A stretch of DNA of 64,000 nucleotides from the NCBI GenBank assembly GCA_021463845.1, contig JAJTXV010000003.1, forward strand, positions 124,001-188,000, in the 5' to 3' direction. Positions 25,288-35,813 of this stretch are shown here, in pieces. The DNA is from Anaerolineales bacterium. Lineage in GTDB: Bacteria; Chloroflexota; Anaerolineae; Anaerolineales; UBA11579. The notes beneath the pieces were generated by a model that was given only the letters and a program-made list of their open reading frames with translations, had not been told where the DNA came from and ran no database searches. The stretch's first letter is position 1; each line of letters begins with the position of its first letter. The position numbers were made by a program, and so were the translations under genes.

Positions 25288-28200
25288 ATGACCATCGTAC
25301 TCACCAAAGTGCGTGCCCCGCAGCGCCGCAAGGATGTTTTGCGGCGCGTGCGGCTGGTGGATACCCTGCACCAGAACCTGCACCGCAAGCTGACCTTTGT
25401 TTCCGCCCCTGCCGGCTACGGCAAAACCACCCTGCTGGTGGATTTTGCCGCGGATGTGGACGCCCACGTGTGCTGGTACCGCATCGGGCCGGAGGATGGC
25501 GACCTGGTGCAGTTCGCCCAGCACATTGTGGCCGCCTTCCAGCAGGAGTTCCCCGGCTTCGGGGAAGCGCTGGAAGAGCGCCTGAACACACCCGGCGCCC
25601 GGCCAGACGCCCCCAGCATTGCCACTGAGCTGATCAACGCCGTGCAGGAGCAAGTGCCCGATTTCAGCGTACTGGTGCTCGACGATTACCACCTGGCGGG
25701 CGAAAACCAGCAGATCGTCGATTTCCTCGAGAACCTGCTTGAGCACCTGCCTGACCATCTGCGCATCCTGATCGGCTCGCGCAGCGTGTATGGCATCCCG
25801 GCCGCCAGCCTGTATATCCGCGATGAGCTGGTGACCATCGGCGCGGATGAGCTGCGCTTCCGCGCCGATGAGCTGCAGAAGCTGGTGCTGCAAAACTATC
25901 GCATGCGCCTCTCGCAGGAGGAAGCCGAGGAGTTGGCCAAGCGCGCCGACGGCTGGATCGTAGCCCTGCTGCTGGCGGTGCGGGCCATGAGCACCGGCAG
26001 CATGCCGCACTTCCTGGGCAACACCGAGCAGATCTATACCTACCTGGCCGAAGAGGTCGTAAGCCAGCAAAGTGAAGAGCTGCGCCAGTTCATGCTGGGC
26101 GCCTCCATATTTAGCGACTTCTCCGAAGCCCTGTGCAACTATGTGATGCAGCGCGAAGATTCAGGCGACATGCTGCGCGCCCTGGAGGAACGCAACCTGT
26201 TCGTCAGCCGCACCGAAACGCGCGAGGGCAACAGCTATCGATTCCACCAGCTGTTCTCGGAATTTTTGCAGGATTACTTTGCCCGCCACGACCCGGCCCA
26301 GTTGCGCAGCTTGCACTCGCGGGCGGCAGACTGGCACTTCCAGCGCCAGGAGTGGGAGAACGCCGTCCAGCACAAGTTCGCCTCCGGCGAGGTGCAGGCG
26401 GCCGCGGCCTGGATGGACGCCGCCGCCGAGCACTTCTACACCACCGGCCGCCAGGCGCTGCTGGCGCGCTGGCTGGAAGACCTGGACAAGACCCCCGGCC
26501 TGCGCCAACATGCGCCGCGCCTGATCCTGTACCAGGCCAAATCGCTCACCAACCAAAGCCAGTTTGAAGCCTGTCTAAAACTCCTGGCGGAAGCGGAGCC
26601 TATTCTTAAACAACGCGGTGATGCCGAACTGCTGGCCAATGCCTTCATCACGCGCGGCATGGTGTATCGCTTCAGCGGCAAACCCCAGGGTGCTATTGAT
26701 ATGGCCGAGGCGGCCCAGAAGCTGCTAACAGCCGAATCCCAGCACACCTTGCAGTGGTTCCAAGCGGAGCGCCTGCGCGGCGTACCGCTGCATGTGCTCG
26801 GCAAGACCGAAGCGGGCATCCAGCACATCAGCGCCGCAGTCGTCGGCATGCGTGAATTGGCGGCGAAAGGCTCTGAGAGCAGCCGTACAGTGTATTTGTT
26901 TGACCTGGCAGAATGTCTTAACGATCTTGGGCTTATTCACATCACAAGCGGCCAAATGCTTAGCGCCCAGCAGGCCTTTCAAGAAGCGTTGGATATCCAC
27001 ATCAGCATTCGCAGCAACCTCGGCGCGCTAGCTTCGGCGCGCAACAACATCGCCTACTTGTTGCACCAGACCGGGCAATATCAGGCCTCCTGGAAACAGT
27101 ACATGCAGGCATTGGGGAATGTGCGTTCCTCCGGCCGGGCGCGTGTGCACATTGGCATCCTGAGCGGCCAGGGGGCCCTGCTGCTGGATGTCGGAGACCC
27201 GCATGAGGCCCAGGCCAGCCTGCTGGCCGCGGTGGAGGTGGGCGAAACCACCGGCGAGCTGCAGGAGCTGGTGCCAGTCTACGTAAGCCTGGCCCGCGTC
27301 AGCAGCGCGTTGGGCGACTACAACGAATCGATGGCCTGGCTGCGCAAAGCCGCCAGCCAGGCGGGCTCGCGCTTCAGCCGCGCCGAGTACGCCCTGCACA
27401 TGGGCTGGACCTACGCCAACATGGAACAGTACGACCTGGCGCTGCAACAGCTGGAGCTTGCTCTGCAAAACTGGAGCAGCCCGCCGCAGCAAGACCAGGT
27501 GACGGCTGCTTTCCTGCGGGCCTGCGTACTCTACAAACTGGGCAAGGAAAGCGATGGCGAAGCGCAGCTCAGCCAAGCGTTGCAAGGCGCGGCCCACCTG
27601 GGCTACCAACAATTCCTGATCCCGCTGGCGCGGGACTGGCAGACGGCATTGGTGCGCGCCCAGGCCAAGACGCCCTCGCCGCAACTGGCCGACATCCTGG
27701 AGCAGGCCAGCCGCGCCACCTTCACCCGCAGTATGCTGGAAGGCGAGGTGGAACGCACCACCGCCGAGCCGCAATTGCTGGAGGTACACACCCTGGGCAG
27801 CTCTGAGATCCGCCGCAACGGCGAAGTGCTGCCTGTGACCCTGTGGCGCTCCACACGCGCCCGCTCGCTCTTCATTTACATACTGGACCGCGGCCGCGTG
27901 CGCAAAGACGCGATCGGCATTCACTTCTGGCCTGATTTCAGCCCCGGCAAGGTAAGCAGTAACTTTCACGCCACCCTGTGGCGGGTGCGCCAGGCACTGG
28001 GTTTCAAGGACTCGATCGTGTTCGAGGATGACCACTATTCGCTGCACCCCAGCATTCAAACCTGGTATGACGCCAGGGAATTTGAGAACTACATGCGCAT
28101 GGCCACGACAACCAGCCTGCCCGAAGCGGAACAGGCTGAACTGTTGCGCCAGGCCGTGCGACTGTACCGCGGCCCGTATTTGGAAGATGTGTTCATGGAG

Positions 28201-28506
28201 TGGGCCGACGACCGCCGCGAAGAGCTGCGCGGCCTGTACCTGGGCGCGCTGGAGCTGTTGGGCAATATTGAGGTGAAGGCCGGGCGTCACCGCGAGGCCC
28301 GCGAGATCTATGAGCGCATTGTGGCCAGCGACCCGTACCGCGACGAGGCCCACCTCGCGCTGATGAAGAGCATGGCCGATTCAGGCGCCAGCTCGGCCGC
28401 CATCCTGCACTACAAGGAATATCAAAAGCTACTACGGAGGGAGCTAAACGCCGAGCCGATCGAGGCTCTGCAAACCTATTATCAGCAACTGACCATCAGG
28501 GTTTAA
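25288..28506 (+). CDS. MalT-like ATPase-TPR-BTAD transcriptional regulator
   Basis: A 1072-residue protein. An N-terminal STAND-type ATPase follows the lead-in [15 protein letters not shown]: Walker A is [15 protein letters not shown] (near residue 45), Walker B is [10 protein letters not shown] (near 130). Residues about 370-800 are tetratricopeptide-like helical repeats. The last 250 residues contain an OmpR-type winged helix ([33 protein letters not shown]) and a BTAD domain ending [16 protein letters not shown], as in SARP activators. Such proteins sense a ligand through the ATPase/TPR part and activate nearby genes. The repeat peptide gene lies 152 bp downstream, an obvious target candidate. 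Confidence 0.92.
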   Translation: MTIVLTKVRAPQRRKDVLRRVRLVDTLHQNLHRKLTFVSAPAGYGKTTLLVDFAADVDAHVCWYRIGPEDGDLVQFAQHIVAAFQQEFPGFGEALEERLNTPGARPDAPSIATELINAVQEQVPDFSVLVLDDYHLAGENQQIVDFLENLLEHLPDHLRILIGSRSVYGIPAASLYIRDELVTIGADELRFRADELQKLVLQNYRMRLSQEEAEELAKRADGWIVALLLAVRAMSTGSMPHFLGNTEQIYTYLAEEVVSQQSEELRQFMLGASIFSDFSEALCNYVMQREDSGDMLRALEERNLFVSRTETREGNSYRFHQLFSEFLQDYFARHDPAQLRSLHSRAADWHFQRQEWENAVQHKFASGEVQAAAAWMDAAAEHFYTTGRQALLARWLEDLDKTPGLRQHAPRLILYQAKSLTNQSQFEACLKLLAEAEPILKQRGDAELLANAFITRGMVYRFSGKPQGAIDMAEAAQKLLTAESQHTLQWFQAERLRGVPLHVLGKTEAGIQHISAAVVGMRELAAKGSESSRTVYLFDLAECLNDLGLIHITSGQMLSAQQAFQEALDIHISIRSNLGALASARNNIAYLLHQTGQYQASWKQYMQALGNVRSSGRARVHIGILSGQGALLLDVGDPHEAQASLLAAVEVGETTGELQELVPVYVSLARVSSALGDYNESMAWLRKAASQAGSRFSRAEYALHMGWTYANMEQYDLALQQLELALQNWSSPPQQDQVTAAFLRACVLYKLGKESDGEAQLSQALQGAAHLGYQQFLIPLARDWQTALVRAQAKTPSPQLADILEQASRATFTRSMLEGEVERTTAEPQLLEVHTLGSSEIRRNGEVLPVTLWRSTRARSLFIYILDRGRVRKDAIGIHFWPDFSPGKVSSNFHATLWRVRQALGFKDSIVFEDDHYSLHPSIQTWYDAREFENYMRMATTTSLPEAEQAELLRQAVRLYRGPYLEDVFMEWADDRREELRGLYLGALELLGNIEVKAGRHREAREIYERIVASDPYRDEAHLALMKSMADSGASSAAILHYKEYQKLLRRELNAEPIEALQTYYQQLTIRV

Positions 28507-28546
28507 ACGGCAAGAAAATTGCATCTTACAAGCTGAAAGTCACAGG

Positions 28547-28575
28547 AAAGCTGCTCACTTTGGGTGGCTTTTTTT
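28547..28575 (+). terminator. Intrinsic terminator after the BTAD regulator
   Basis: AAAGCTGCTC pairs with GGGTGGCTTT (three G-U pairs) around an ACTTT loop, followed by T's to 28575. It separates the regulator from the peptide gene. Confidence 0.65.
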
Positions 28576-28612
28576 GACCATTTGCTCATAGCCGCGTTCA
28601 TAGGGCACTGCC

Positions 28613-28618
28613 TACAAT
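28613..28618 (+). promoter_or_regulatory. -10 box of the repeat-peptide gene
   Basis: TACAAT 41 bp before the ATG. The -35 position at 17 bp is poor (AGCCGC), consistent with a promoter that needs an activator, although a TTGACC lies farther upstream at 28574-28579. Confidence 0.4.
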
Positions 28619-28658
28619 GCGGCCAATCTAAATCAGAAAAAACAGGAGATTTACGAAA

Positions 28659-28859
28659 ATGACCAAGAAATTTGCTTTTGCTCATCCCGTTGGTGGCGGC
28701 GTAGGTACTGGCCCGCAGGCGAATCACCCCGTAGGTGGCGGTGTTGGCACCGGCCCCGGCCTGTCTCATCACCCTGTTGGCGGCGGCGTAGGCACTGGCC
28801 CCGGCCTGAGCCACCACCCTGTTGGCGGCGGTGTAGGCACCGGCCCCACCACTCTGTAA
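28659..28859 (+). CDS. Four-repeat HPVGGGVGTGP peptide, unknown function
   Basis: A 66-residue protein: an 8-residue head (MTKKFAFA), then four units beginning HPVGGGVGTGP at codons starting 28683, 28725, 28770 and 28815. The spacers are QAN, GLSH, GLSH, and TTL at the C terminus. Units 2 and 3 are identical in 15 residues, yet 8 of 15 codons differ, including TCT against AGC for serine. The amino acid sequence is therefore under selection, and the gene is real. AGGAG lies 10 bp before the ATG. There is no signal peptide or leader. Its composition (Gly, Val, Pro, His, Thr) suggests a flexible or modified peptide. A multi-core RiPP precursor, a signalling peptide or a metal-binding repeat protein are possible; none is shown. 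Confidence 0.85.
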   Translation: MTKKFAFAHPVGGGVGTGPQANHPVGGGVGTGPGLSHHPVGGGVGTGPGLSHHPVGGGVGTGPTTL

Positions 28860-28915
28860 TCTTCAACCGATTCTGAGCTAAACAATTTTGCAGTATTTGC
28901 CTTAGGAGACCTACA

Positions 28916-29131
28916 ATGTCCAAGCTGAAACTGAACGCTATCGCCACTCTCGCTCTGGTAGACCAGGATTTCAAAGCGGCTATGTTGAGCGGCCGCCTGC
29001 AGGAAAAGTTGGGTGCATTTCAATTGAATGAAGAAGAGATGCGCGCCATCACGGCCATCCAAGCCATGGATTTGGACCAGTTCATGCGCCGCCTCGGCTC
29101 GCTGATCCAGACCTCGGCGGCCGTACACTAG
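28916..29131 (+). CDS. Small Nif11/Os1348-like (NHLP-type leader) protein
   Basis: A 71-residue protein starting MSKLKLNAIATLALVDQDF. The pattern of an N-terminal helix ending in DQDFKAAML, a turn, then FQLNEEEMRAITAIQAMDLDQF resembles the leader domains of NHLP-type RiPP precursors such as Nif11-like and Os1348 families, where a DxxFxxxL and an LTxEExxAL motif are typical. The tail after this (GSLIQTSAAVH) is short and has no cysteines. A TTAGGAGAC ribosome binding site precedes the ATG. It lies 56 bp after the repeat peptide, probably in one transcript. No modifying enzyme is nearby, so a RiPP role is inferred from similarity only. Confidence 0.7.
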   Translation: MSKLKLNAIATLALVDQDFKAAMLSGRLQEKLGAFQLNEEEMRAITAIQAMDLDQFMRRLGSLIQTSAAVH

Positions 29132-29154
29132 AAGCTCTGGCATTACTCTGGGAT

Positions 29155-29175
29155 AGCTGCCCGGTTGCCGGGCAG
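29155..29175 (+). terminator. GC-rich hairpin after the two small genes
   Basis: GCTGCCCGG-TTG-CCGGGCAGC is a perfect 9-bp stem with a 3-base loop. No T-run follows, so it may be a weak terminator or an mRNA 3'-end stabiliser that lets the small genes be expressed more strongly than the downstream gene. Confidence 0.45.
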
Positions 29176-29224
29176 CAAGCACCGTTCCCTTAACATGACG
29201 CAGCCCGCAAGATGAGCAGCGCGT

Positions 29225-32200
29225 ATGGGTATTGAGACAATGCTGCTAGCTTCCTTCAAAGACTCTCAATCGCGCCCGAACGCTCCGGACGCAGCCTCTT
29301 TGCGCAACCTGAGCAAGGTCAAGGCGCTGGTGGAGCATAGTGCGGATGCGGTCCTGATCCTGCATGCCGAAAGCGGCAAGATCCTGGTGGCCAACCAGAG
29401 CGCCTTGCTGCTGTTCGAGGCAGACGAAGGCGCTTTGTACGGGCTTACCTTCAACCAATTGAGCGCAACAAAGAATGCGCCCAAGAGCGCGGCGCTGGAA
29501 CGCTATGCGGACCATGTACAGCGCGTGCGCGCCGGCGAAACGCCAGAATTCGAATGGCAGGGCCGCACGCCCAGCGGCAAGCAAATTTCCGGCAAAGCTC
29601 ATATGTCCAGCCTGCCCGTGAACGATACCGAGTTCATCCGCGTCCTGATCGCACACCCGGAAGCGGATAGCGCCAGCTGGGTCGAAGACGGTCAGCATGT
29701 TGATGAGCTGGCCGCCCTGGCGCTGACCGGCGCCAGCATTGCCTCCAGCCTGGATATTGACAAAGTAATGGCGGTGGTCGGCAAGCAGCTGGCCACCCTG
29801 CTGGACGCGAATGCCTTCATTGCGTATGACTGGATGGCTGACAGCAAAGAGTTGCGCCTGCGCCACAGCTACACCTTGGCGCGCAGCCAACCCAAGCCGG
29901 TTGCGCCTGACTTGGATGTCAGCAACGTGCTCGATCTTGGCCGCCCGCTGCAAAAGCAGGCCAACGCCAGCACCACAAGCGCCAACGAAAAGAAAACCAT
30001 GAAATCGGCCGGGGCCGCCACCGTGCTGGTGCTGCCGCTGATCGCGCAAAGCAAGACGATCGGCCTGGCCGAACTGCAGGACAAGCGCGAGGGCCGCACC
30101 TTCAGCAGCCGCGAGATCTATTTGGCACAGACCCTGTGCCACCAGGCGGCCGTGGCCATCGAAAATGCGCGCCTCTTCCAGGCCACCCGCCGCCAGCTGC
30201 AAGAGCTGACCATCCTGCAGCAGGTGGCCAACGCCACTACTGAGGCCAACACTGTGGACGAGCTGATCGAGAGCGCCACCCAGCTCATTCGCCACAGCAT
30301 TTATTCGGATAACTTCGGCATCATTCTATTGGGTGAAGACGGGCAGCTGCACATTCACCCATCATACGAATCCGCCCCGGAGGTCGCCAGCAAGCCCATT
30401 CCGCTGGGCCAGGGCGTCACCGGCCGCGTGGCGCAAACCGGTAAGCCCATGCGCATTGCCGATACCAGCCAGGAAGCCAATTACCTCGGCTACGATCAGC
30501 AAACCCTATCTGAGTTGTGCGTGCCGATGAAGATCGGCGACCGCGTGATCGGCATCATTAACACCGAGAGCCGCGAGCTCAACCACTTCACCGAAGACGA
30601 TGAGCGCCTGCTGCTGACCCTGGCCGGCCAGCTGGCCACCGGCATTGAACGCCTGCGCAACGCGGCCGCTGAGAGCCGCCGCACGCACCAGTTGGCCGTG
30701 CTCAACGAGCTCACCAACCGCATGAGCGGCGTGCTGGAGCGCGACAAACTGTTCGAGATCATTGTGGAGTGCCTGCACCGCCGCATGGGCTACTACTCCA
30801 CCGATATCTCCCGTGTGGATGACGACACCCAGTCCTACATCGTGGAAGCGGTGGCCGGCGGCTTCGAACTGGTGGCAGAGCGCCAGGGCTATGTGCAGCC
30901 CTTTGGCATGGGGCTGCTGGGCCAGGCCGCCCGCACGGGTGAGGTGGTGTACACAAACAACACCAGCAAAAATCCCAACTTCCTGCAGGTTGAAGGCTTT
31001 GCCAAGATCCAGTCAGAGATCGTGATCCCGATCAAGATCTACAACAAGGTCTATGCCCTACTGAACATCGAAAGCCAGCAGGCCAACGCCTTTGACGATT
31101 ACGAGATCGCGGCCCTCTCCACTTTGGGCGACCAGATCTCCATGTTCCTGGAGAGCGTGCACTTGTTCGAGTCGACCAAGCGCCAGCTGCAGGAGCTAAC
31201 CGTGCTGCACGCCATCACTCAGGCGGCGGTCAACGCCCGCAGCGAAGATGAATTGATCGAGCGCGCCACCGAGATCATTGGCGCCAGCCTGTACACCGAC
31301 AAGTTCGGCTTCCTCACCATGCACCCGGATGGCGATAAGCTGATCGTGCATCCCGCCTACCGGGGCATCGCCCCGCAGGACCTGAGCCGGGTGGTCAGCC
31401 TGGCCGAGGGCGTAACCGGCCGCGTGGCCGCCACCGGCAAAGCCTGGCGCGTGCCAGACGTGCGCAAAGAGCCCAGCTACATGCGCGTGAACCCCAACAT
31501 GCGCTCCGAGCTGTGCGTGCCCATCCTGGGTAACGGCAACCGCGTGCTGGGCGTGATCAACGCCGAGAGCGTGCGCGTCAACGCCTTCACTGACTCGGAT
31601 CTGCGCCTGCTCAGCACGATCGCCGGGCAGACCGGCACCGCCATCGAGAAACTGCGCCTGCTGCAATCCGAACGCTTCCAGCGCAGCCAGGCCGAAACCC
31701 TGCGTGAAGTGGCCGCCATCCTCGGCTCGGCGGCTGACCGTGCCAGCGTGCTGGACCTGATCCTGGAGCAGCTAAAGCGGGTCGTGCCGTTCGACAGCGC
31801 CTCGGTGCAACTGGTGCGCGGCGAGAACCTGATCGTGCACGCCGTAGCCGGCAATCTGGACTCTGCCATCGTTGGCCTGGAACTGCCCATCAAGGAAGAC
31901 AAATTCGCCCATCCGCTGTTGTTCGAGCAGCGCACCGTGCTGTACGAGGACATCAGTGAGCATCCCGATTGGCTGCAGTTGGAAGGCGCCCAGGGCGTGA
32001 AGTCGTGGATCGGCGCTCCGCTGATCGCGCGCGGCGCCTGCATTGGCGTATTGACCGTGGACGGCTACACCGCCAAGCAATTCTCGCAGGCCGATGCCGA
32101 TCTGGTGGCCTCGTTTGCCATCCACGCCGGCATCGCGCTGGAAAATGTGCGCCTGTTTGAGGAGGCACAAGACGCCTACCTGCAAACGGTGAGCGCACTG

Positions 32201-32743
32201 GCCAGCGCCATTGATGTGCGCGACACCTACACCAGCGGCCACAGCCAGCGCCTGGTGGATATGGCCGTGGAGACCGGCCGCCTGCTGGGCTGCACGCCTG
32301 AAGAATTGGTAGACATCAAGTGGGGTGCGCTGCTGCACGACATTGGCAAGATCGGCGTGCCGGACGAGATATTGCGCAAGCCCAGCTCGCTGGAGCAAGC
32401 TGAGCTGGAGGTGATGCGCCAGCATCCCGAGATCGGCGCCCGCATTGTGGAGCCGGTGCGCAACCTGGCCTCGGTAGCCCCCATCATCCGCGCCCACCAG
32501 GAGCGTTACGACGGCACCGGCTACCCGGACGGGCTCAAGGGTGACCAGATCCCTAAGATCGCCCGCATCATCAGCGTGGCGGATGCCTACGTAGCCATGA
32601 CGGATGAGCGCGTCTATCGCAAAGCGCGCTCGAAAGAGGAAGCCATCGCCGAGCTGAAGCGCTGCAGCGGCTCGCAGTTTGACCCACAAGTGGTTGAGGC
32701 GTTCCTGCAGGTGCTGGACACCTGCAACGGCGACGAGAGCTAG
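29225..32743 (+). CDS. PAS-GAF(5)-HD-GYP signalling protein
   Basis: An 1172-residue cytoplasmic protein with no transmembrane segment. A PAS domain (about 33-140) is followed by about five GAF domains (about 165-320, 335-490, 505-660, 670-820, 835-985); internal repeats such as RQLQELTILQQVANATTEAN and RQLQELTVLHAITQAAVNAR show duplication. The C-terminal HD-GYP domain has HDIGKIGVPDEIL and the GYP motif as RYDGTGYPDGLKGD. HD-GYP proteins hydrolyse cyclic di-GMP. Start: the ATG at 29225 or 29240. It follows the two small genes by 93 bp. The GAF array suggests several small-molecule inputs. Confidence 0.93.
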   Translation: MGIETMLLASFKDSQSRPNAPDAASLRNLSKVKALVEHSADAVLILHAESGKILVANQSALLLFEADEGALYGLTFNQLSATKNAPKSAALERYADHVQRVRAGETPEFEWQGRTPSGKQISGKAHMSSLPVNDTEFIRVLIAHPEADSASWVEDGQHVDELAALALTGASIASSLDIDKVMAVVGKQLATLLDANAFIAYDWMADSKELRLRHSYTLARSQPKPVAPDLDVSNVLDLGRPLQKQANASTTSANEKKTMKSAGAATVLVLPLIAQSKTIGLAELQDKREGRTFSSREIYLAQTLCHQAAVAIENARLFQATRRQLQELTILQQVANATTEANTVDELIESATQLIRHSIYSDNFGIILLGEDGQLHIHPSYESAPEVASKPIPLGQGVTGRVAQTGKPMRIADTSQEANYLGYDQQTLSELCVPMKIGDRVIGIINTESRELNHFTEDDERLLLTLAGQLATGIERLRNAAAESRRTHQLAVLNELTNRMSGVLERDKLFEIIVECLHRRMGYYSTDISRVDDDTQSYIVEAVAGGFELVAERQGYVQPFGMGLLGQAARTGEVVYTNNTSKNPNFLQVEGFAKIQSEIVIPIKIYNKVYALLNIESQQANAFDDYEIAALSTLGDQISMFLESVHLFESTKRQLQELTVLHAITQAAVNARSEDELIERATEIIGASLYTDKFGFLTMHPDGDKLIVHPAYRGIAPQDLSRVVSLAEGVTGRVAATGKAWRVPDVRKEPSYMRVNPNMRSELCVPILGNGNRVLGVINAESVRVNAFTDSDLRLLSTIAGQTGTAIEKLRLLQSERFQRSQAETLREVAAILGSAADRASVLDLILEQLKRVVPFDSASVQLVRGENLIVHAVAGNLDSAIVGLELPIKEDKFAHPLLFEQRTVLYEDISEHPDWLQLEGAQGVKSWIGAPLIARGACIGVLTVDGYTAKQFSQADADLVASFAIHAGIALENVRLFEEAQDAYLQTVSALASAIDVRDTYTSGHSQRLVDMAVETGRLLGCTPEELVDIKWGALLHDIGKIGVPDEILRKPSSLEQAELEVMRQHPEIGARIVEPVRNLASVAPIIRAHQERYDGTGYPDGLKGDQIPKIARIISVADAYVAMTDERVYRKARSKEEAIAELKRCSGSQFDPQVVEAFLQVLDTCNGDES

Positions 32744-32746
32744 ACT

Positions 32747-33763
<1,017 letters not shown>

Positions 33764-33774
33764 GGGAGGGTTAT

Positions 33775-33933
33775 TTACCGCAGATAAACGCAGATGAACA
33801 CAGATAAAGCCAGATTACAGAGTAATTCGCTATTTCCATTTAAAGAAATGTAGCATTCAGCAAATCTTGTGTTCGTGTGTCTTCTGGTGAAAAAAGCATT
33901 TACATCTGCGTTTATCCGCGTTCATCTGCGGTA
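33775..33933. repeat. Inverted-repeat element between ruvB and queA
   Basis: The left arm TACCGCAGATAAACGCAGAT and the reverse complement of the right arm (TACCGCAGATGAACGCGGAT, 33905-33933) are imperfect inverted repeats of about 28 bp, separated by about 100 bp of AT-rich DNA with no gene. Confidence 0.65.
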
Positions 33934-33968
33934 GATTAAAGTTTATTCGCGCCATCTGCGGAAAGTGT

Positions 33969-34994
33969 TTAAAACAAAGTAGGCGTATTCAGCTGCGCCG
34001 GCACGGGCAGGCCCAGGTGCGCACAGGCCGCCAGGGTAGCGTGGCGGCCCTGGGCGCGGCGCTCCAGGAAGCCCAGCTGCATCAGATAGGGCTCGACCAC
34101 ATCCATGATGGTGTCGGGCTCCTCGCTCACCGCGGCCGAGATGGTGTTGAGCCCCACCGGGCCGCCGCTGAACTTCTCCACGATCACGCGCAGCACGCGC
34201 CGGTCGAGCTCATCCAGGCCGAGCTCATCCACTTCCAAAAGCTGCAAAGCTTGCTGGGCCACCTCGCGGGTCAGCTGGCCGTTGGCGCGCACCTCGGCAT
34301 AGTCACGCACACGCCGCAGCAGCCGCAGCGCCACGCGCGGCGTGCCGCGGCTGCGCGTGGCGATCTCGCGCATGCCATCTGGGTCGGGCTGCAGGCCCAG
34401 CTCGCCGGCGGCGCGGGCCAGGATGGCCTGAATCGCCTCGGGCTCGTAGTAGTCGAGCCGGAAGGTGGCGCCGAAGCGGGCGCGCAGCGGCGCGGTCAGC
34501 AGGGCCAGCCGGGTCGTAGCGCCGATGACGGTGAAGCGGGGCAGCTTGAGGCGAATGGCGCGGGCAGACGGGCCTTTGCCGATCACAATATCCAGTGAAT
34601 AGTCTTCCATGGCCGGGTACAGCACCTCTTCGACCGCTTTACCCAGGCGGTGGATCTCATCCACAAAGAGCACATCGCCCTCATTCAAGTTGCTCAAGAT
34701 TGCGGCCAGGTCGCCCTGGCGCTCGATAGCCGGGCCAGCGGTGACTTTGATGTTCACGCCCATCTCATTCGCCAGGATATGCGCCAGGGTGGTCTTGCCC
34801 AGGCCGGGCGGGCCATAGAACAACACATGGTCCAGCGCTTCGCCGCGCTGCTTGGCGGCGTCCAGCAGGATGGCAAGGTTCTCCTTGACATTCTTCTGGC
34901 CGATCAGTTCATCAAGCTTGCGGGGGCGCAGGGCAGGTTCGCTGCGGTCGGTGGTTTGTGGCGCCGGGTCAACCAGGCGCGGCGTGTCGCTCAT
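33969..34994 (-). CDS. ruvB: Holliday junction branch migration ATPase RuvB
   Basis: A 341-residue AAA+ protein of normal length. [19 protein letters not shown] opens it, Walker A is [12 protein letters not shown], Walker B is [16 protein letters not shown], sensor 1 is [11 protein letters not shown], and the arginine finger region is [14 protein letters not shown]. The C-terminal winged helix ends with LGLPVPAQ. It drives branch migration with RuvA. A TATAAT ends 8 bp before the ATG, so the mRNA is probably leaderless. ruvA and ruvC are not in the window. Confidence 0.97.
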   Translation of the reverse strand: MSDTPRLVDPAPQTTDRSEPALRPRKLDELIGQKNVKENLAILLDAAKQRGEALDHVLFYGPPGLGKTTLAHILANEMGVNIKVTAGPAIERQGDLAAILSNLNEGDVLFVDEIHRLGKAVEEVLYPAMEDYSLDIVIGKGPSARAIRLKLPRFTVIGATTRLALLTAPLRARFGATFRLDYYEPEAIQAILARAAGELGLQPDPDGMREIATRSRGTPRVALRLLRRVRDYAEVRANGQLTREVAQQALQLLEVDELGLDELDRRVLRVIVEKFSGGPVGLNTISAAVSEEPDTIMDVVEPYLMQLGFLERRAQGRHATLAACAHLGLPVPAQLNTPTLF

Positions 34995-35002
34995 CGCAAA
35001 AG

Positions 35003-35008
35003 ATTATA
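35003..35008 (-). promoter_or_regulatory. -10 box of ruvB, leaderless arrangement
   Basis: A perfect TATAAT on the minus strand, 8 bp before the ruvB ATG at 34994. The -35 region is TGCGCC. Confidence 0.55.
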
Positions 35009-35044
35009 CAGGTTGAAAAAATCGCGGCGCACTGGCGGCGCATA

Positions 35045-35050
35045 TATAAT
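35045..35050 (+). promoter_or_regulatory. -10 box of upp
   Basis: A perfect TATAAT 40 bp before the upp ATG; GGAGGA at 35078-35083 is its ribosome binding site. Confidence 0.55.
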
Positions 35051-35090
35051 CAGCGCAATTTGCAACTCAATAACCACGGAGGAACCGCGC

Positions 35091-35717
35091 ATGGCCCAGG
35101 AAAACGTATCCACCCACCCCATGGTTTTACACAAGCTCACCATCCTTAGAGACAAATCCACCGAACCCCGAAAATTCAGAGAATTAGTCAAAGAGATCAG
35201 CTCTCTGCTCACCTATGAGGCCACCAAGGACCTGCACACCATCAAGAAGGTCGTCGAGACGCCGATGGGCAAGGCTGAAGGCGGCGAAATGGAAGACACC
35301 ATCGGCCTGGTGCCGATCCTGCGAGCCGGCCTGGGCATGGTGGATGGCGTGTGGGAACTGATCCCGGACGCACAGGTCTGGCACATCGGCCTCTTCCGCG
35401 ACGAGAAGACCCTGCAGCCGGTGCAGTACTACAACAAGCTGCCCACTGCCCCGACTGTGGGCGTGTGCCTGGTGCTAGACCCGATGCTGGCCACCGGCGG
35501 CTCGGCGGCGGCCACTGTCAGCATCCTCAAGGAATGGGGCGTCAAGAACATTCGCTACATCGGCCTGCTCGGCGCCCCCGAGGGCATCCAACACCTCAGT
35601 GAGCAGCACCCGGATGTGCCCATCTTCCTGGGCGCCAAAGATGAACGCCTCAATGACATTGGCTACATCGTGCCTGGTTTGGGCGACGCCGGCGATCGCC
35701 AGTTCGGTACCGGCTAA
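35091..35717 (+). CDS. upp: Uracil phosphoribosyltransferase
   Basis: A 208-residue Upp. The start [20 protein letters not shown] is chosen for the GGAGGA 7 bp upstream and the family length (about 208). The PRPP site is [17 protein letters not shown], and the uracil-binding [17 protein letters not shown] is at the C terminus. It makes UMP from uracil and PRPP. With the pyrimidine-nucleoside phosphorylase at 23857 it forms a pyrimidine salvage route. Confidence 0.97.
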   Translation: MAQENVSTHPMVLHKLTILRDKSTEPRKFRELVKEISSLLTYEATKDLHTIKKVVETPMGKAEGGEMEDTIGLVPILRAGLGMVDGVWELIPDAQVWHIGLFRDEKTLQPVQYYNKLPTAPTVGVCLVLDPMLATGGSAAATVSILKEWGVKNIRYIGLLGAPEGIQHLSEQHPDVPIFLGAKDERLNDIGYIVPGLGDAGDRQFGTG

Positions 35718-35746
35718 AAACTGCGAGCCGCATGGCTTGCAGTTTT
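35717..35746 (+). terminator. Intrinsic terminator of upp
   Basis: AAAACTGCGAGCC and GGCTTGCAGTTTT form a 13-bp stem with one G-U pair around a GCAT loop, directly at the stop codon. Confidence 0.75.
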
Positions 35747-35813
35747 GTTAGCTACGGCTTTTTGACGTTTTTGAAAGGTGTATACTCTCAAGAGCGATAG
35801 GGCGTTTTAAGGT

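Noticed and set aside
25162-26070. Upstream extension of the pyrimidine-nucleoside phosphorylase frame
   Set aside because: It lies antisense to the ATPase-BTAD gene; the enzyme family starts at [13 protein letters not shown], where a ribosome binding site and TATAAT are found.
28683-28857. CRISPR-like spaced repeats
   Set aside because: The repeats are in-frame 45-bp coding units that differ at synonymous positions; spacers are 9-12 bp and not unique, so this is a repeat protein, not an array.
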